Shown: positions 23,417-34,960, counted from the stretch's first letter. The stretch is DNA of 64,000 nt from Carposina sasakii (GCA_014607495.2 CP053156.1:6448001-6512000); one strand, 5' to 3'. The notes: generated by a model from the sequence alone, not told the origin. Numbers and translations: made by a program.

Positions 23417-23680
23417 TTCTATGCTACTCTGGGAGTGAAAAAAAAACGTATAATATTACAGCTCCTTCTCTTTCCGGGCATACTGTACAAGTCAATAGAG
23501 GGACAAGAGGGGTTTGGTGTTTTCTAGGCGATGGGCTGACCACCTGTCACTACTAACCGAACTTGTACATTTCAACTATACCCTCAAAATTGGTCAGAAG
23601 TGGCACCATGTGGTTCTAACGACCCTTGGTGCTCTGCCTACCCCGTAAGGGATAAAGGCGTGATTATATGTATGTATGTA
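23417..23680 (-). mobile_element. Retroposon family A, copy 4, near full length
   Basis: Contains the 5' part CTACTTCTATGCTACTCTGG, an A run, the central GTACAAGTCAATAGAGGGAC and the simple-repeat end ATATGTATGTATG. This copy and copy 6 define the family limits. Confidence 0.8.
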
Positions 23681-23974
23681 ACTTTAGCTTATATAATTTA
23701 CATATAAATACATAGACATGGCTATATTCCCGAAAGGGGGTGGCCAGAACTATAATCTCATAAGAAAGAATAGTTTGTTGTTCTGTTTGTATGCACACAT
23801 ACCTACCTCTTATGTTTATTTCTCTTTCACGATTGGTTTCCTGGAAGAAATCTCTCTTAGAGATAAGCACGTTCTTGTACCTACATCTTCCTTGTCAAAC
23901 TTTATTTGTGAAAACTGTACTGTGTACAATAAAGCATGAGAAAATAATCTATAAGTACATTTAATAAAAATGTA

Positions 23975-24272
23975 ACGGATCGCTGTTTGTACATGGAAGA
24001 TATATAAGAAAAAATATTATAGAATACCTTTATCAACGCAATAGTACCCAAAACAATGATTTTTGGAATTTTTGTCTATTTGTCTGTTTGTCGGTTTATC
24101 TCAGAAACGGCTGAACCGATTTCTATGCAGTTTTCAGGAATATATTGTGACACGTCCCACTTAACATATAGGCTAGTTTTTATCCCGGGAAAATGTTTTT
24201 ATCCCGGATAATTTCGATTTTTTTTTTTTTTTTCGTAGTCCACGCGGACGGAGTCGCGGGCGTCCACTAGTG
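23975..24272 (+). mobile_element. Helitron-like family B, copy
   Basis: Runs from ACGGATCGCTGTTTGTACAT through TTATCTCAGAAACGGCTGAA to GCGGGCGTCCACTAG/T. A T-run of about 16 lies near 24220. No coding capacity. Confidence 0.65.
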
Positions 24273-24289
24273 AATGAATAAGAAAGAAG

Positions 24290-24410
24290 AAGGAAATCCC
24301 GCAGCCACGTTTAGTAGAGCGGGGACAGATGTAGCTAAATGATCAGTGATAGGTTGCTAGCTTATCGCCTGATAGAATGGCCAAGTTCCTTATCGTCAAG
24401 ATATAACCAG
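24290..24410 (+). repeat. Family F fragment
   Basis: Shows GCAGCCACGTTTAGTAGAGC and a TTGCTAGCTTATCGCCTGA block, directly followed by a family P element. Confidence 0.5.
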
Positions 24411-24806
24411 GGCACTTAGACAATGTCATATAATTTAGCACCGACCTTCGTAGTCGCCACACTCCCACTAAATGTGTCTTTAACATACTAGTGGTATTTT
24501 TATGTACTAACAAATGGATTGTAGGGAATATTCTTTAAAATAAATGAAATTATTCAGTGCTCAGTGGTTAGAGCAACTAGCACGGTATGCAGTGGTCGTG
24601 GGTTCGATTCCCACTCGGGTGAAGAATTTTTTCCATTTTATTTATTAATAATTTTATATTATTATTTATTATAAAAGCGGTAGGAATACATCACTTGACT
24701 TGACGAACGCAGAAATAAAGGCTTCCTATTGGAGCGAACGTGTCGGGGATGAACCTCTATCGTTTCGATCGAGAAATAATATTACATTGCCTAAGGCCAC
24801 AGATTT
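24411..24806. mobile_element. MITE family P, copy 2, carrying a SINE
   Basis: Left end CACTTAGACAATGTCATA, right end ATTACATTGCCTAAGG. A class 1 SINE (24545-24662, with GGTTCGATTCCCACTCGGG) sits in the middle and is younger. Confidence 0.65.
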
Positions 24807-25128
24807 GCGAATTATACAATCAAAGGTTGTAGCTATTCGAATAAATCATTGTCCACACTCATTACAGGTTAGGTTAATAAAAAAATAGGATTACAATGAT
24901 GAATACTGGTATGCGGTAAATGACTGTTATGTAAGTTTAAAATGACAGTGCGAAGCGATGACTATTCACTTATATACATAAACTCACGCCTATGTCCCAT
25001 AGGGGGCAGGCAGAGACATTTAGTGCATTCCAAACATAGCTCTTTCGCCTCATCAACATTTACTTACCTACTTATTATTTTATAAATCTTGTATATACAG
25101 AGTGTAACAAAATGGGTATGTTAAGCAT

Positions 25129-25806
25129 CATCATCAATGATCTTAGCATAGGCACGCACATCACATACATTAGTTCTGCGTACTCCCAACTAGACCTGCA
25201 AAATTGGTTCAGTACTATATAAAGCTTAAAGAGGTGACAAACAAACAAACAAACATACTTTCGCATTTATAGTATTAGTTAGGATATAATATATCTCCAT
25301 TTAAATATAAACTGTTAACTTATCAATTTGCTCTCTCTACAGGGTGTAACAAAAAGGGTATGTCAATCGAAAAGCTACGTAAATAGCCCACTGTAGAGAA
25401 CCTATCCACAAAATTTGAAATTCGAAATCACATGTTTATTTTTCAAGATTGTATGAAAATTCCTGAGATATTTAAAAATTCTCCATACTATCGGGAAAAA
25501 TAAACATGTTATTTCGAGTCTCATATTTCGTTTATAGGTTCTCTACAGTGGGCTATTTACGTAGCTTTTCGATTGACATACCCTTTTTGTTACACCCTGT
25601 AGGGAGAGCAAATTGATAAGTTAACAGTTTATATTTAAATGGAGATATATTATATCCTAACTAATACTATAAATGCGAAAGTATGTTTGTTTGTTTGTTT
25701 GTTACCTCTTTAAGCTTTGTATAGTACTGAACCAATTTTGCAGGTCTAGTTGGGAGTACGCAGAATGTATGTGATGTGCGTGCCTATGCTAAGATCATTG
25801 ATGATG
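25129..25806. repeat. Large near-perfect palindrome, arms about 310-330 bp
   Basis: The left arm from CATCATCAATGATCTTAGCA (25129) is the reverse complement of the right arm ending at 25806. The arms agree almost base for base to about 25435/25500; the clearest difference is an extra TAGT near 25171 in the left arm. The inner part (about 25340-25603) is a family D element that is itself inverted-repeat; the outer 200 bp on each side also match, including an AAAC/TTTG repeat and a Helitron-like TTTCGCATTTATAGTATTAG. A transcript would fold into a long hairpin. Confidence 0.88.
25340..25603. mobile_element. Foldback MITE family D, copy inside the palindrome
   Basis: The ends ACAGGGTGTAACAAAAAGGG and CCCTTTTTGTTACACCCTGT are perfect inverted repeats; the arms continue with AAAGCTACGTAAATAGCCCA. 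Related copies lie at 35143-35405 and 35398-35612. Confidence 0.8.
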
Positions 25807-26377
25807 AACGCAATAATAAATTTTACGCTATAATTAAGTAAAATAATAAACAATATGAGATCTCCAGAGAGTATTCTGTGTAGGCACATATTTATTGATT
25901 TCGACGTCTAATTCCAAAGTTAGTTTATAAGTAGGTGTGCGATATCTCCAGAAATAAATAGAAGGCTTCTTAAATGATGTGTTTATTATATACATTAGTA
26001 TTTAGTTAATCTTGTAGTAATTAAATTTATAATTAAAACGTGTATGTAATAATATTGTCCATTTTAGTTCTTGTCGCCTCAGATTATCTATTTTTTCACC
26101 GTTCCCGCGCATTCGGTAACGCGAGAAAATTCTGCACTATACAGCCACAAGTATCGATATGCAATCGAATAGAAGCATAGACAGTAGGTATAATGTTATT
26201 TTATTAGTTTAAAGAAATACACGGTAATAATAATATGATGTCAGTTCCCAAGAGGCTGTGTTGGCACACACTGACCTGTTTGCGGTATTGTATACCGCGG
26301 AAATGTAGGTACAGATTACTCTAAGTATAAAGTCATAGTGTGCATATAATTAGGTACATTTGAAATTATGAATAATT

Positions 26378-26860
26378 AATAATAAGCCCGAGAGGTACGC
26401 TTGTGGCAGAAGCTGTTGGGAGGTATCTTCTCCACCGGTAACACAGCTGAAGAGTATTTGCTCTCCAAGTAGACAGTTCTCTGCCTATTTTCCGGCCTGG
26501 GCAGATGATGACCGTCTTATACAGCGGTGGTATCGTTGCCCGGTGTCGAGAAGTCATGTAAGTTTCGTGTGTGAAATGCAGCGACGCCCTCCAGACCCTA
26601 GCGCTCACTGATTGCCCCCTTTGTCGCTCCGTGGTGCGGCCGTTTCAGGGGGCCCATGAAATGAGTTGGCGAGTCACCGCCTGCCACCTAACAATTATGA
26701 GACTTGGTTGTAATGGCAGGCCGTTAGTCTCCTTTATAGCCCGATTTTCAACCCCACCCAAAATTTATTTATTTATTTAGCCCCATAGCCCATGACCTTG
26801 TTTCATCGCATGACAGAGCTCTGCACTCCAATAGTCTTGCATATGGCGGAGACCATCGTA
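26378..26860 (-). mobile_element. Family H retroelement tail, copy 2
   Basis: Reverse-complement match to 17165-17727, including ATTTCATGGGCCCCCTGAAA and GCCTGCCATTACAACCAAGT (minus strand). It differs in the middle, where this copy has CTTCTCGACACCGGGCAACG, and ends at the low-coordinate side with TTATTATTAA. Confidence 0.55.
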
Positions 26861-27899
26861 GGAGTAATATTTTAAAAAACGAATTAGCGGAATCGTGTAT
26901 CAGCTATTTCTCGAGATCTGCGTTAGCAACACATTCAGCGATTCATTTTTATATTATCAAACGAGGTCATGTCAATCATAGCGTATCAAAACGCTCCCGC
27001 AAATTAAATAAATAAAAATAGTTTTTTAACAGTTACCATATTAAAGTTCAATCGGCACTTAAAACAGGAATTTATTTCCTGAGCCAATAAGATTCTAGAC
27101 ATCTACCTATACGCTTAATACCCACTTGAATATCTGCAAAATTAAAGTGAAAGCGGCAAATCTTCCTGAAAATATCAGCACGCTACTCTCGCCTGCGGGA
27201 AGCCTTGTTGATCATACTTACTTCCATTAGCCTAGACATACGGTTTTTTGTGACTCTGGACAATTGGACGCCCCTCCTGTTGCCTAGCTACCATCACCCG
27301 GGTAATCAGCAAAACAGAGACAGCATCCTCGCGTTTCAAAGGAATAGAGAGGAATAGAGACAAACCTAACCAATTCAATCTCAAGATGTCTGTCAACAGC
27401 ACTAAGCTAATCTTTACGATAAAGATTAATAAGATTATGTTTTATGCTCGTGCTATGCTAAATTTTTCTATATTCTTAGTTCATATTCTTTTTTTTCAGA
27501 CTACTAATACTTATAACTAAACTACTAATACCTGACCTAGGGGTGCAATGAAAAAGCGGCGCAAAGTGTCCCAATATCTTGAAAATTGGATTCAGTGTGA
27601 AAATGTTCCAACCCGCTTTTTTTAAAGGTCCCTCAAAATCCACATTGAAAAAACCACAAAGGTACGTGCTTCACCAACTCCGCAGATCCCTCTAAGCTGA
27701 CCACGCAAACCAACCTGGGTATGGGATATCTTTCGACCCTTAAAAATACTCCATTTCGGTAACACAGATGTGTGCACAAAAATTTAATATATATGCGGCG
27801 ACCACATAAACACACAGGAAGCTGTGTGAACATTTAAACATTCGCCTTCCGCATCCTTCATGTTCAGCAGAAAAACTTTAAGTCATCTCTCAATCCCAC
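26861..27899. other. No gene recognised
   Basis: Short frames only. The 66-codon minus frame 27633-27833 has no family likeness. Confidence 0.35.
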
Positions 27900-29960
27900 A
27901 TCAAGGAAAACTGTTCTTCTGATACCCCTTCCCAGATATAATGTCTCCAATTTTGAATCTAGACAGTGACATTAAAGGAGCCGCAAGGCTCTTTTTTTCA
28001 GAGGATGCTATTGCCCCCGATTCATATCAATTACCCTGTATTCAGATGATGACCGGAGGCTCTTACATAAAGATTCTCTGGAGCGGTGAGGCCGGCGAGG
28101 CCCTCACGAAGGAGCTAACGGCCATGGCAAATCAATGTCTCAGGTCGCCGACGTTGTACAACCCTTTACGGAGCAAACTTAGGTGTCGACTGAGGAGAGA
28201 TGGCATCAGGCCTATCGCTGTAGGCACAACCTTTCGTGTGCCAAATGTGCTGCAAAGCGCCGCGATGACCTAGCCAAACATTTTCACAACTCATTGGGCT
28301 TCGGCTCGAGGGGGGGCTGCGAGGCCGCCGTACACTACTGCGCCTTCCTAGACCAGGGTGACGGGTGTTGCTGAAGGTGGATATAAAGAAGCAACACCGT
28401 TGAGCGCTTGACACAAATAAATTAAAACCCCGTCTATTGATAATTGTGTGTTTGTTCTATGGAGTGCTATAGGCACCCACCAATCGCTCTACAAGAATAA
28501 TTTATACTTTCGGCCGTAGGCGACGCGCGACCCCTTGCCGGCCATTTTTAGTATTGGCACATAATTATGAAAAAATAAATTAAATTAACGTTGGACACCA
28601 TGATAGAAGTACAGAAATACTGATCAGGAACTGCAACTTAGTATGTGTAGAACTCAATACAAATTGAGCTTTAATGAAACCCAGTTCGCTGGCCACTATT
28701 ATTTCGAACCATTTTGGTCCATAATGTACCACATTAACAGCGCGTTGAAGTCTTCGTTATAGGTTCGCCCACATGACGAATCGCTGCCGTCTTTTGTAGA
28801 AGACAAAAGATTTCAAAACTTCGCGGATGTGTCAGATCGCCTTTTTAAAATCAACACCCACATGGCATACTTCATCATTCGGCACTGTCTTTTTGCACCA
28901 AATTATTTTAATTGCTGTCAGCTTTGGAAATTTCCAAAGTTCCTATCCATTTAAGTACACAAAACACCCTTTCCTCCATAATAAACACGTCTGAATAACC
29001 GCTCATGGGCACAAGCCTCTCTACCGATAGATTTGGGGGACTGGAGGTCCGTAAAATTTCATGTTTCACTCCCAGCTTTTCTATCTTCAGCCCATAGCGT
29101 TCAAACCTTAGTATCCAAAATTCTCAAACAACCGAACCGCCGTAGGCTGAAGCTAAAAATCCTGGGAATTGGCCTGCCCAAATAGCCTTCAAATCCTTGC
29201 TCGCAACGGCTTTGGGACGAGCCACTCTGCAAACTGGTACGGATTAAAACGTCAGCTAGGGATAGCCGCGAGTGGGAATCGGGTCGGCTTCAGGCTCTAC
29301 CATCCCCCAATATCGCACCCTTCTAGACCGGACCACTTTCCGCATTGGACCTCCCTCCGTTTAGGTGCACCATGCAACGTCTCCATCGCTGCCGCTGTGG
29401 CGATGTCGTCGACAACAAGGCCACATGGCCTCTCATGTAGAGAAGTCGGCCGCATATCCCGCCACGCCAATTTAAATGCCATCCGCCGCTCTTTCCACCG
29501 GGGGCAAAACTAGAACCTGTTGGCCTGGTGCGCGAATGGCAAGAGACCCGACGGCATGACCCTCGTGCCTTGGAAGATGGGGCGCTTCTGGTGTGGGACG
29601 CAACCTGCGTTGAACCTTAGCAGCGTCCCATCCCCAGGCACAACAACCAAAAGTGTCTGCGGCCAAGAGCTGAAAACCAAACGACGCAAATCGCAAACCT
29701 AGGGTGACTACCTATTTGAGCCGTTTGGGGTTGAAACCATGGGGCCATGGGGTCCAGGAGCCCACAACCTTTTTAAAATTTCAAAAAGGTTGGTCGAGGC
29801 ATTAGCGGAATCGTTGGCTCAGCTTTTCTTGGTCGAGATAAGCTGCGCTTAGCGGGGCAACGCTGCCACCTTTTGGGCATTCAGCGGTGGAGGACTTCAA
29901 GGAGTTTTTTTGTAAATTTTATTATTTTGTAGCTCTAGTTTTTTTTTTTTTTAGATATAT
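27900..29960 (+). pseudogene. Heavily degraded LINE reverse transcriptase
   Basis: Pieces of one LINE polyprotein appear in order on the plus strand in changing frames. Around 27955-28130: DIKGAARLFFSEDAIAPDS and GEAGEALTKELTAMANQ. At 28190-28230: RRDGIRPIAVGTTF, the RT motif before the catalytic region. At 28290-28330: LGFGSRGGCEAAVHY. Near 28376: LLKVDIK (the first catalytic Asp). Near 28505: a relic of the segment before the second motif. At 29350-29520: a C-terminal region with RPHGLSCREVGRISRHANLN; at 29535-29575: NGKRPDGMTLVPWKMGRFW. Near 29720-29830: PFGVETMGPWGPGA and KRLVEALAE. Many frameshifts and stops; the YxDD box was not found. Clade not assigned. Confidence 0.8.
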
Positions 29961-30199
29961 TTCCTACATTAATTAATAATAGTACCTATGTATAATATTT
30001 ATATTACCTGTAATAATACCCATGACACATGTACTAGTCATTGTTTAAAATAACGTCAGTATTTAGATAAGTACCTGATAAGGAACACATATTTATTTTC
30101 GTGACGTAGTTTGACCTATTAGTAATGTAAGGTTTGGGTCCTCCAAAGAACTTGTCTGCGTGTATTTGTAATGCAGACGACAACGCATCGCACGCGCAC

Positions 30200-30480
30200 G
30201 TCGCGTACCGCAACTGCGCGTGAGTGATGCCGCGCCATGTAAATCAACCCAGTAGTGGTTGCAAGCGGAAGGCGTAAGTTCAATCCTAGTCATGGGCCTG
30301 TGCCAATGGTTTTTTTTTTCATGTAGCGATTTTTATGTTGTAAAATTGAGTCGTGCTTCGGAAAGCATACGTAAACCGTTGGTCTTGCGCCTGATCTCTC
30401 TCCGATCATGTCGGCTTTCCTTCCCATCGGAATAAGAGTGGCGGAATAGAGAGTGTATCTTGTCTTGTCTAATCTCCATA
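30200..30480 (+). mobile_element. tRNA-derived SINE, class 2
   Basis: Begins in a tRNA-like part with GGCGTAAGTTCAATCCTAGT (degenerate B box), then a body with TTGGTCTTGCGCCTGATCTC, CATGTCGGCTTTCCTTCCCA and GTGGCGGAATAGAGAGTG. The same body is found in reverse at 48580-48870. Confidence 0.7.
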
Positions 30481-30624
30481 GAGATTGGCCGCCTTGACCG
30501 AGATACGGTCGGAGATATTAGTAGGTCCTTAACCAAAAGGGGCATTGCTTCATATCGCGATCTTCTATCTAGGTCCACGTTCGTCATCTTAATTTTTCTC
30601 CAGTGGCTATTTTGAATCAATTAA

Positions 30625-30855
30625 TTACATACATATAATCACGCCTTTATCCCTTACGGGGTAGGCACAGCACCAAGGGCCGATAGAACCACATGGTGCC
30701 AATCTGACCAATTTTGAGGGTATAGTTGAGATGTATAAGTTCGGTTTATAGTAGTGACAGATGGTCAGCCCATCGCCTACAAAGCACCAAGACCCTCTTG
30801 TCCCTCTGACTTGTACAGTATACCCGGGAAGAGAAGCAGCTGTAGTATTATACAA
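30625..30855 (+). mobile_element. Retroposon family A, copy 5
   Basis: ACATACATATAATCACGCC start, CACCAAGGGCCGATAGAACC in the middle and GAAGCAGCTGTAGTATTATA at the far end. The true 5' end is on the right, the family being minus-sense here. Confidence 0.75.
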
Positions 30856-31224
30856 TAGTAGAATCAATTAATTATTAGGGGTTAATACATTCCCGAAAGA
30901 ACTAGCAACTATTTATCTATCTATTTTTGCTAATAAGGTCAAAAATATTGATTTATTGTGTTTATTTTTGGCCCTACCGCCGTTGAACCGGAGGTTGTGA
31001 GATCAATTCTTGCCGGAGCCATAATGTTGTTGCCCTAGCCTTGCTTGCTTGTAGGTATGTTTATTTATGTCAAATAACAACATGAACTTAGTATCCTGTT
31101 ACTCATCATGACCTTACCTTGACATAGGGACGTGCATCACATGTAGATTCTTGCTTTTAACTTATGGCAATAATGACCTATGTTACAATGCCATACCGTC
31201 AATGTACATACCGTCAATAATCCC

Positions 31225-31625
31225 CTATATATAGGATGTTTTTTCGTGGCCACCCTTAACGAAGGGTAGGTACTCTATACCTATACATCAAATAAAGTAA
31301 GTTTATGAGAAAAAAAATCTGGGAAACGATGTAATTTTTTTAAAATTATTTTTTTAATTACTCGATCGGGCGAAATTTATAGTGTCCAGTATCTATGGTA
31401 GTTTTTTCATAGACAGATATTAATTATTTCTCGTTAAAAATCTTGCTACACGCGTCAATGTGCATTTATGCAGAAAAACGCAGTTTATTTATTCAACTTT
31501 GGACCCTAATATTTTGGAAACCAGACACTTCCCAGGTATGCTTCCATTGAGAAAAATGATCGTGATGATGAGGAGATTCCGTAGTTTTCGGGAACGTTGA
31601 CGATCAAAAATCATCCTGTATAATA
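31225..31625 (+). mobile_element. MITE family C, copy 3
   Basis: Starts ATAGGATGTTTTTTCGTGGC and ends AAAAATCATCCTGTATAA; interior as in the other copies. GGATG near each end forms the short inverted terminus. Confidence 0.8.
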
Positions 31626-31667
31626 TGCTGACTGTATGTTAAGCTTAATCATATCTTACAATTACGG

Positions 31668-31802
31668 GCCGACTTTTTCCAAACGTCAGAGCCTATCAGA
31701 GGAATAAAGTTGATGTTCTCTTTATGATCAGAGTTTTAGAGAAAGAGAACATCAACTTTATTCCTCTAATAGGCTATCTGACGTTTGGAAAAATCGCCAC
31801 CT
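31668..31802. mobile_element. Hairpin MITE family K, clearest copy
   Basis: The arms TTTTTCCAAACGTCAGA and TCTGACGTTTGGAAAAA are inverted (with an extension AGGAATAAAGTTGATGTTCT against AGAACATCAACTTTATTCCT), leaving a short loop near 31735. Almost the whole element is a hairpin. Confidence 0.8.
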
Positions 31803-31814
31803 AATTAAACAAAC

Positions 31815-32056
31815 ACGTTAGCCGCGTGGTGCCGGCAGAGTAGAGTTTGTACCACCCCTGCCTGCCCGTGGGTATCGTGGGTTTCCGGGAGGTGGGCAGC
31901 AGCGCCTCCCGTGCTGACAACATAGACCGAAAATCACACTGCGGTCACCAACCCGCCTGCCCAGCGTGGTGACTATGGGCAAAACCCCCCTGTGGCAGTA
32001 GCCTTGTGGCGTGCCCTGGGGGAGGCCTACGTCCAGCAGTGGACTGTAATAGGCTG
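31815..32056 (-). mobile_element. Family E dispersed repeat (SINE-like), copy
   Basis: The plus strand shows AGCCGCGTGGTGCCGGCAGA, CCGCCTGCCCAGCGTGGTGA and TACGTCCAGCAGTGGACTG. Family E is about 250 bp; copies at 39618, 44146, 49156 (plus) and 49466, 60402 (minus), fragment 33303. No coding capacity. Confidence 0.7.
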
Positions 32057-32124
32057 AAGATGAAGATGAAGTGTCTTAGATTAATGATGAGTCTTCGCTG
32101 CGCTCATTATTCTAAGCACAGTGT

Positions 32125-32262
32125 GTTTAGACGTGGTTTAGACAATGTAAAATTTTTTGGCATCGACGTTAGTTGTCGCTATAACATCCCATCATTAGCG
32201 GTTGGAATTCATCACGTGACTTTACGAACGCGCGAAAATGACGCCTGAACTATCTCCCTTCT
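32125..32262 (+). mobile_element. MITE family P, partial copy
   Basis: Has GGTTTAGACAATGTAAAA and ATCACGTGACTTTACGAACG but not the right terminus. Confidence 0.5.
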
Positions 32263-32299
32263 ATCTATACATCTATATCTTCTATCTTCTTCATCTATC

Positions 32300-32551
32300 T
32301 ATTCTATACATATAATAAAAATGTAACGGATCGGCTGTCTGTACATGGAAGATATATGAAAAAAATATTATAGGAGACCTTTATCAACGCAATAGTACCC
32401 AAAACAATGATTTTTTGAATTTTTATCTGTTTGTGCGTTTGTGCACGCTAATCTCAGAAACAACTGAACCGATTTCGATGCAGTTTTCAGGAATATATTT
32501 TGAAAGGTCCCACTTAACATATTGGCTACTTTTTGTCCTGGGAAAATGATT
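32300..32551 (+). mobile_element. Helitron-like family B, 3'-truncated copy
   Basis: Starts TAACGGATCGGCTGTCTGTA and stops after CTGGGAAAATGATTTT where family A begins. The GC-rich CTAG end is missing. Confidence 0.6.
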
Positions 32552-32823
32552 TTACATACATACATACATATAATCACGCCTTTATCCCTTACGGGGCAGG
32601 CAGAGCACCAAGGGCCGATGGAACCACATGGTGCCACTTCTGACCAATTTTGAGGGTATAGTTGAGATGTACAAGTTCGGTTAGTAGTGACAGGTGGTCA
32701 GCCCATCGCCTACAAAACACCAAGACCCTCTTCTCCCTCTACTGACTTGTACAGTATGCCCGGGAAGAGAAGCAGCTGTAGTATTATACGTTTTTTTTTT
32801 CACTTCCAGAGCAGCATAGAAGC
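32552..32823 (-). mobile_element. Retroposon family A, copy 6, full length
   Basis: Runs from the ACATACATACATAC simple repeat to CCAGAGCAGCATAGAAG. It replaces the end of a family B copy; no clear target duplication is seen, so the junction may be a rearrangement. Confidence 0.75.
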
Positions 32824-33865
32824 AATAGAGCACAGGTTAAAAGTTAGTGTCCATTGCATCACGGGACACCGTACTCCATCCGTCTGCAGTAGAGTCCGGG
32901 TCATAGAATAACTGCTATGCCTGATTTCGGAACTAGCATTTTTTGTATGCAATAACACCGATAATGTAGTCATACACATAGTAACTAGCGCCATCATTCA
33001 AAAGATCTATTTCATGAAACGCACTTTACCCGTTATATTAACTGTGGTATTACCAATGTTACGTCACGTCAATTAGCATGCCACCCATTTTATTTATCGT
33101 AACGCAAGACGTGATTACATTTCTATAATAGGCACGTGGCGTACGCGGACATGAAAATTGAATAATAAGAGGTGTATGCCATTTCAATTAATGCACCTTT
33201 TGCTTTGTGGACAAAACAATGGATAGATCATACAAGCATTCATCTAGCTACGGTGAGATTACAATCTATACTTACACTATACAGGTTGTAGCATAAGGAA
33301 TCATCATCATCATCAGCCTATTGCAGTCCACTGCTGGACGTAGGACGTAGAAAAATAAACATGAGATTTCGAGTCTCAAATTATGTGGACGACTAGTTGC
33401 TTGTAATGTCAGTTCTGAAATCGTACACGGAAACTATTATTTGAAAAAATTCTACCAATGGGACATCCTGCCTTATCGTTCGACTGGCGAGCTAAACTGC
33501 ATCAAAAACATCCAGAAGTAAATAGGCACTTTACATGCGGTAGGAAAAGACAACAGGTGATAATGCCTCCATTTAAGCTCATTAACACTTCGCACCTAGC
33601 GCCACGCGAGGGCATATCATCGCGACCTCATGCGTTGATCGCATACAAGTCACTCCATTAGAATTGATTTAGCATTGACCTTTGATCGAATTCATATCAA
33701 CATTATCAATGCGTATTATCATATTGAAAGTGGGCATGTTAAGCGAAAAGCTATATCTAATACCCACCATAAACAACATATAATTTCAAGTCTCAAATGT
33801 GGCAACTCGTAAATAAATTTAAATTTTAGGGCCGATTTTTTCAATGGTCAGATCTCCTATCTTAA

Positions 33866-34272
33866 GGGTGCTTTTCCCCCAGAGATGTACTAGGCTACGT
33901 TGCTATGGATGCGTTTGATATCCACCAATCATATTCATTGGTGCACATAGCTTAGCACTGGTGGAAACGGATTCAACTAAGATATGTTTTTTATATGGAA
34001 GGATGCATGCTATGGATATGTGCTATGGATGCGTGCTATGGATGCGTGCTATGGATGTGTGCTATGGATGCCTGCTATGGATGCCTGCTATGTGTCGTCG
34101 CGAATGGTGTAGCCATGTGCAGAGCAGATTATCTACTTTGGGCCGGCACATCTTCATAGCGCATCTTCCTCGCACAGCTACATAGCTGAGTATTGGTGGA
34201 ATCGGTCACATATTTTCGTAGCGTAGATTTTACATCTTCGCAGCATAATACATCTCTGTTGGAAAGGCACCC
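33866..34272. mobile_element. MITE family L with expanded minisatellite
   Basis: Terminal inverted repeats GGGTGCTTTTCC and GGAAAGGCACCC, extending with CAGAGATGTA and TACATCTCTG. A second copy at 57033-57275 is interrupted by family A. The interior holds a 13-bp tandem repeat. Confidence 0.7.
34008..34092 (+). repeat. 13-bp minisatellite, six units and a part
   Basis: Unit TGCTATGGATGCG, starting at 34008, 34021, 34034, 34047, 34060, 34073 and 34086 (partial), with changes at the last three positions. The same 13 bases stand once at 33901-33913, the likely source. Confidence 0.9.
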
Positions 34273-34375
34273 GGATACGGTTTTTTTTGTAAAAACTTGA
34301 TCAAGATAGAGACATCGTCAACTTTATCTCTCAAATAGGCTATCTAACCGTTGGGAAAATCAATAAACATGTTTT

Positions 34376-34625
34376 ACTAGTGGACGCCCGCGACTTTGTC
34401 CGCGTGGACTGCAGAAAACACAAAATGTCGAAATTATCTGGGATAAAAATATTTTCCCGGGATAAAAAGTAGCCTATCTGTTAATCCAGGGTGTCGGCTA
34501 ACTCCATACCAAATTTTTTTGAAATCGCTCCAGCCGTTTTTACATGTAAGAGTTTTTAAGTGAAGAAACATCAATCCATCCATCCATCCATACTTACAAA
34601 CTTTCGCGTTTATAATATTAGTAGT
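34376..34625 (-). mobile_element. Helitron-like family B relative, both ends present
   Basis: Minus strand: CTACTAATATTATAAACGCG at the 5' side; 3' side GACAAAGTCGCGGGCGTCCA then CTAGT. It has the same 5' end as 12336-12475. Both ends are seen but no replication/helicase ORF, so non-autonomous. Confidence 0.6.
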
Positions 34626-34931
34626 TCCAACATAGGTAGCTCCCATTTTCAAGTACATACAGACAAATATTTTTAATTTTAACCATATAAAATAACTTTT
34701 ATAGTAATCTAGTTTACAATCTCACTCTAATTGATAATAAAGAACGTCGTTAAAAAGGGAACGTTCATGAATTTGAATTTATTTCCATATTTTAGCAATT
34801 GGTACCTACTTGCATAGTATGTTTTACGAGCGCAAAATAACCCACTTTTCTAATTTTCTAACAATTTGACTGAGGAAGTTATTTTTGCATATTTATTTGG
34901 ACTTATGTGAAAGTAAGTTATCTTGGACCTT

Positions 34932-34960
34932 ATTTTTTTTTTTTTTTTTTTTTTTTTTTA
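34932..34960 (+). repeat. Poly-T tract, about 28 bases
   Basis: An uninterrupted T run. It may be the poly-A tail of a minus-strand retroposon lying to its right, but the sequence there is not recognised. Confidence 0.8.

Larger units (their letters stand above)
33829..34363. mobile_element. MITE family K copy split by family L
   Basis: Left part GGGCCGATTTTTTCAATGGT (33829-33865) and right part ATCAAGATAGAGACATCGTC to GTTGGGAAAATC (about 34280-34363) are the two halves of a family K hairpin. The insert between is family L. Confidence 0.6.
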
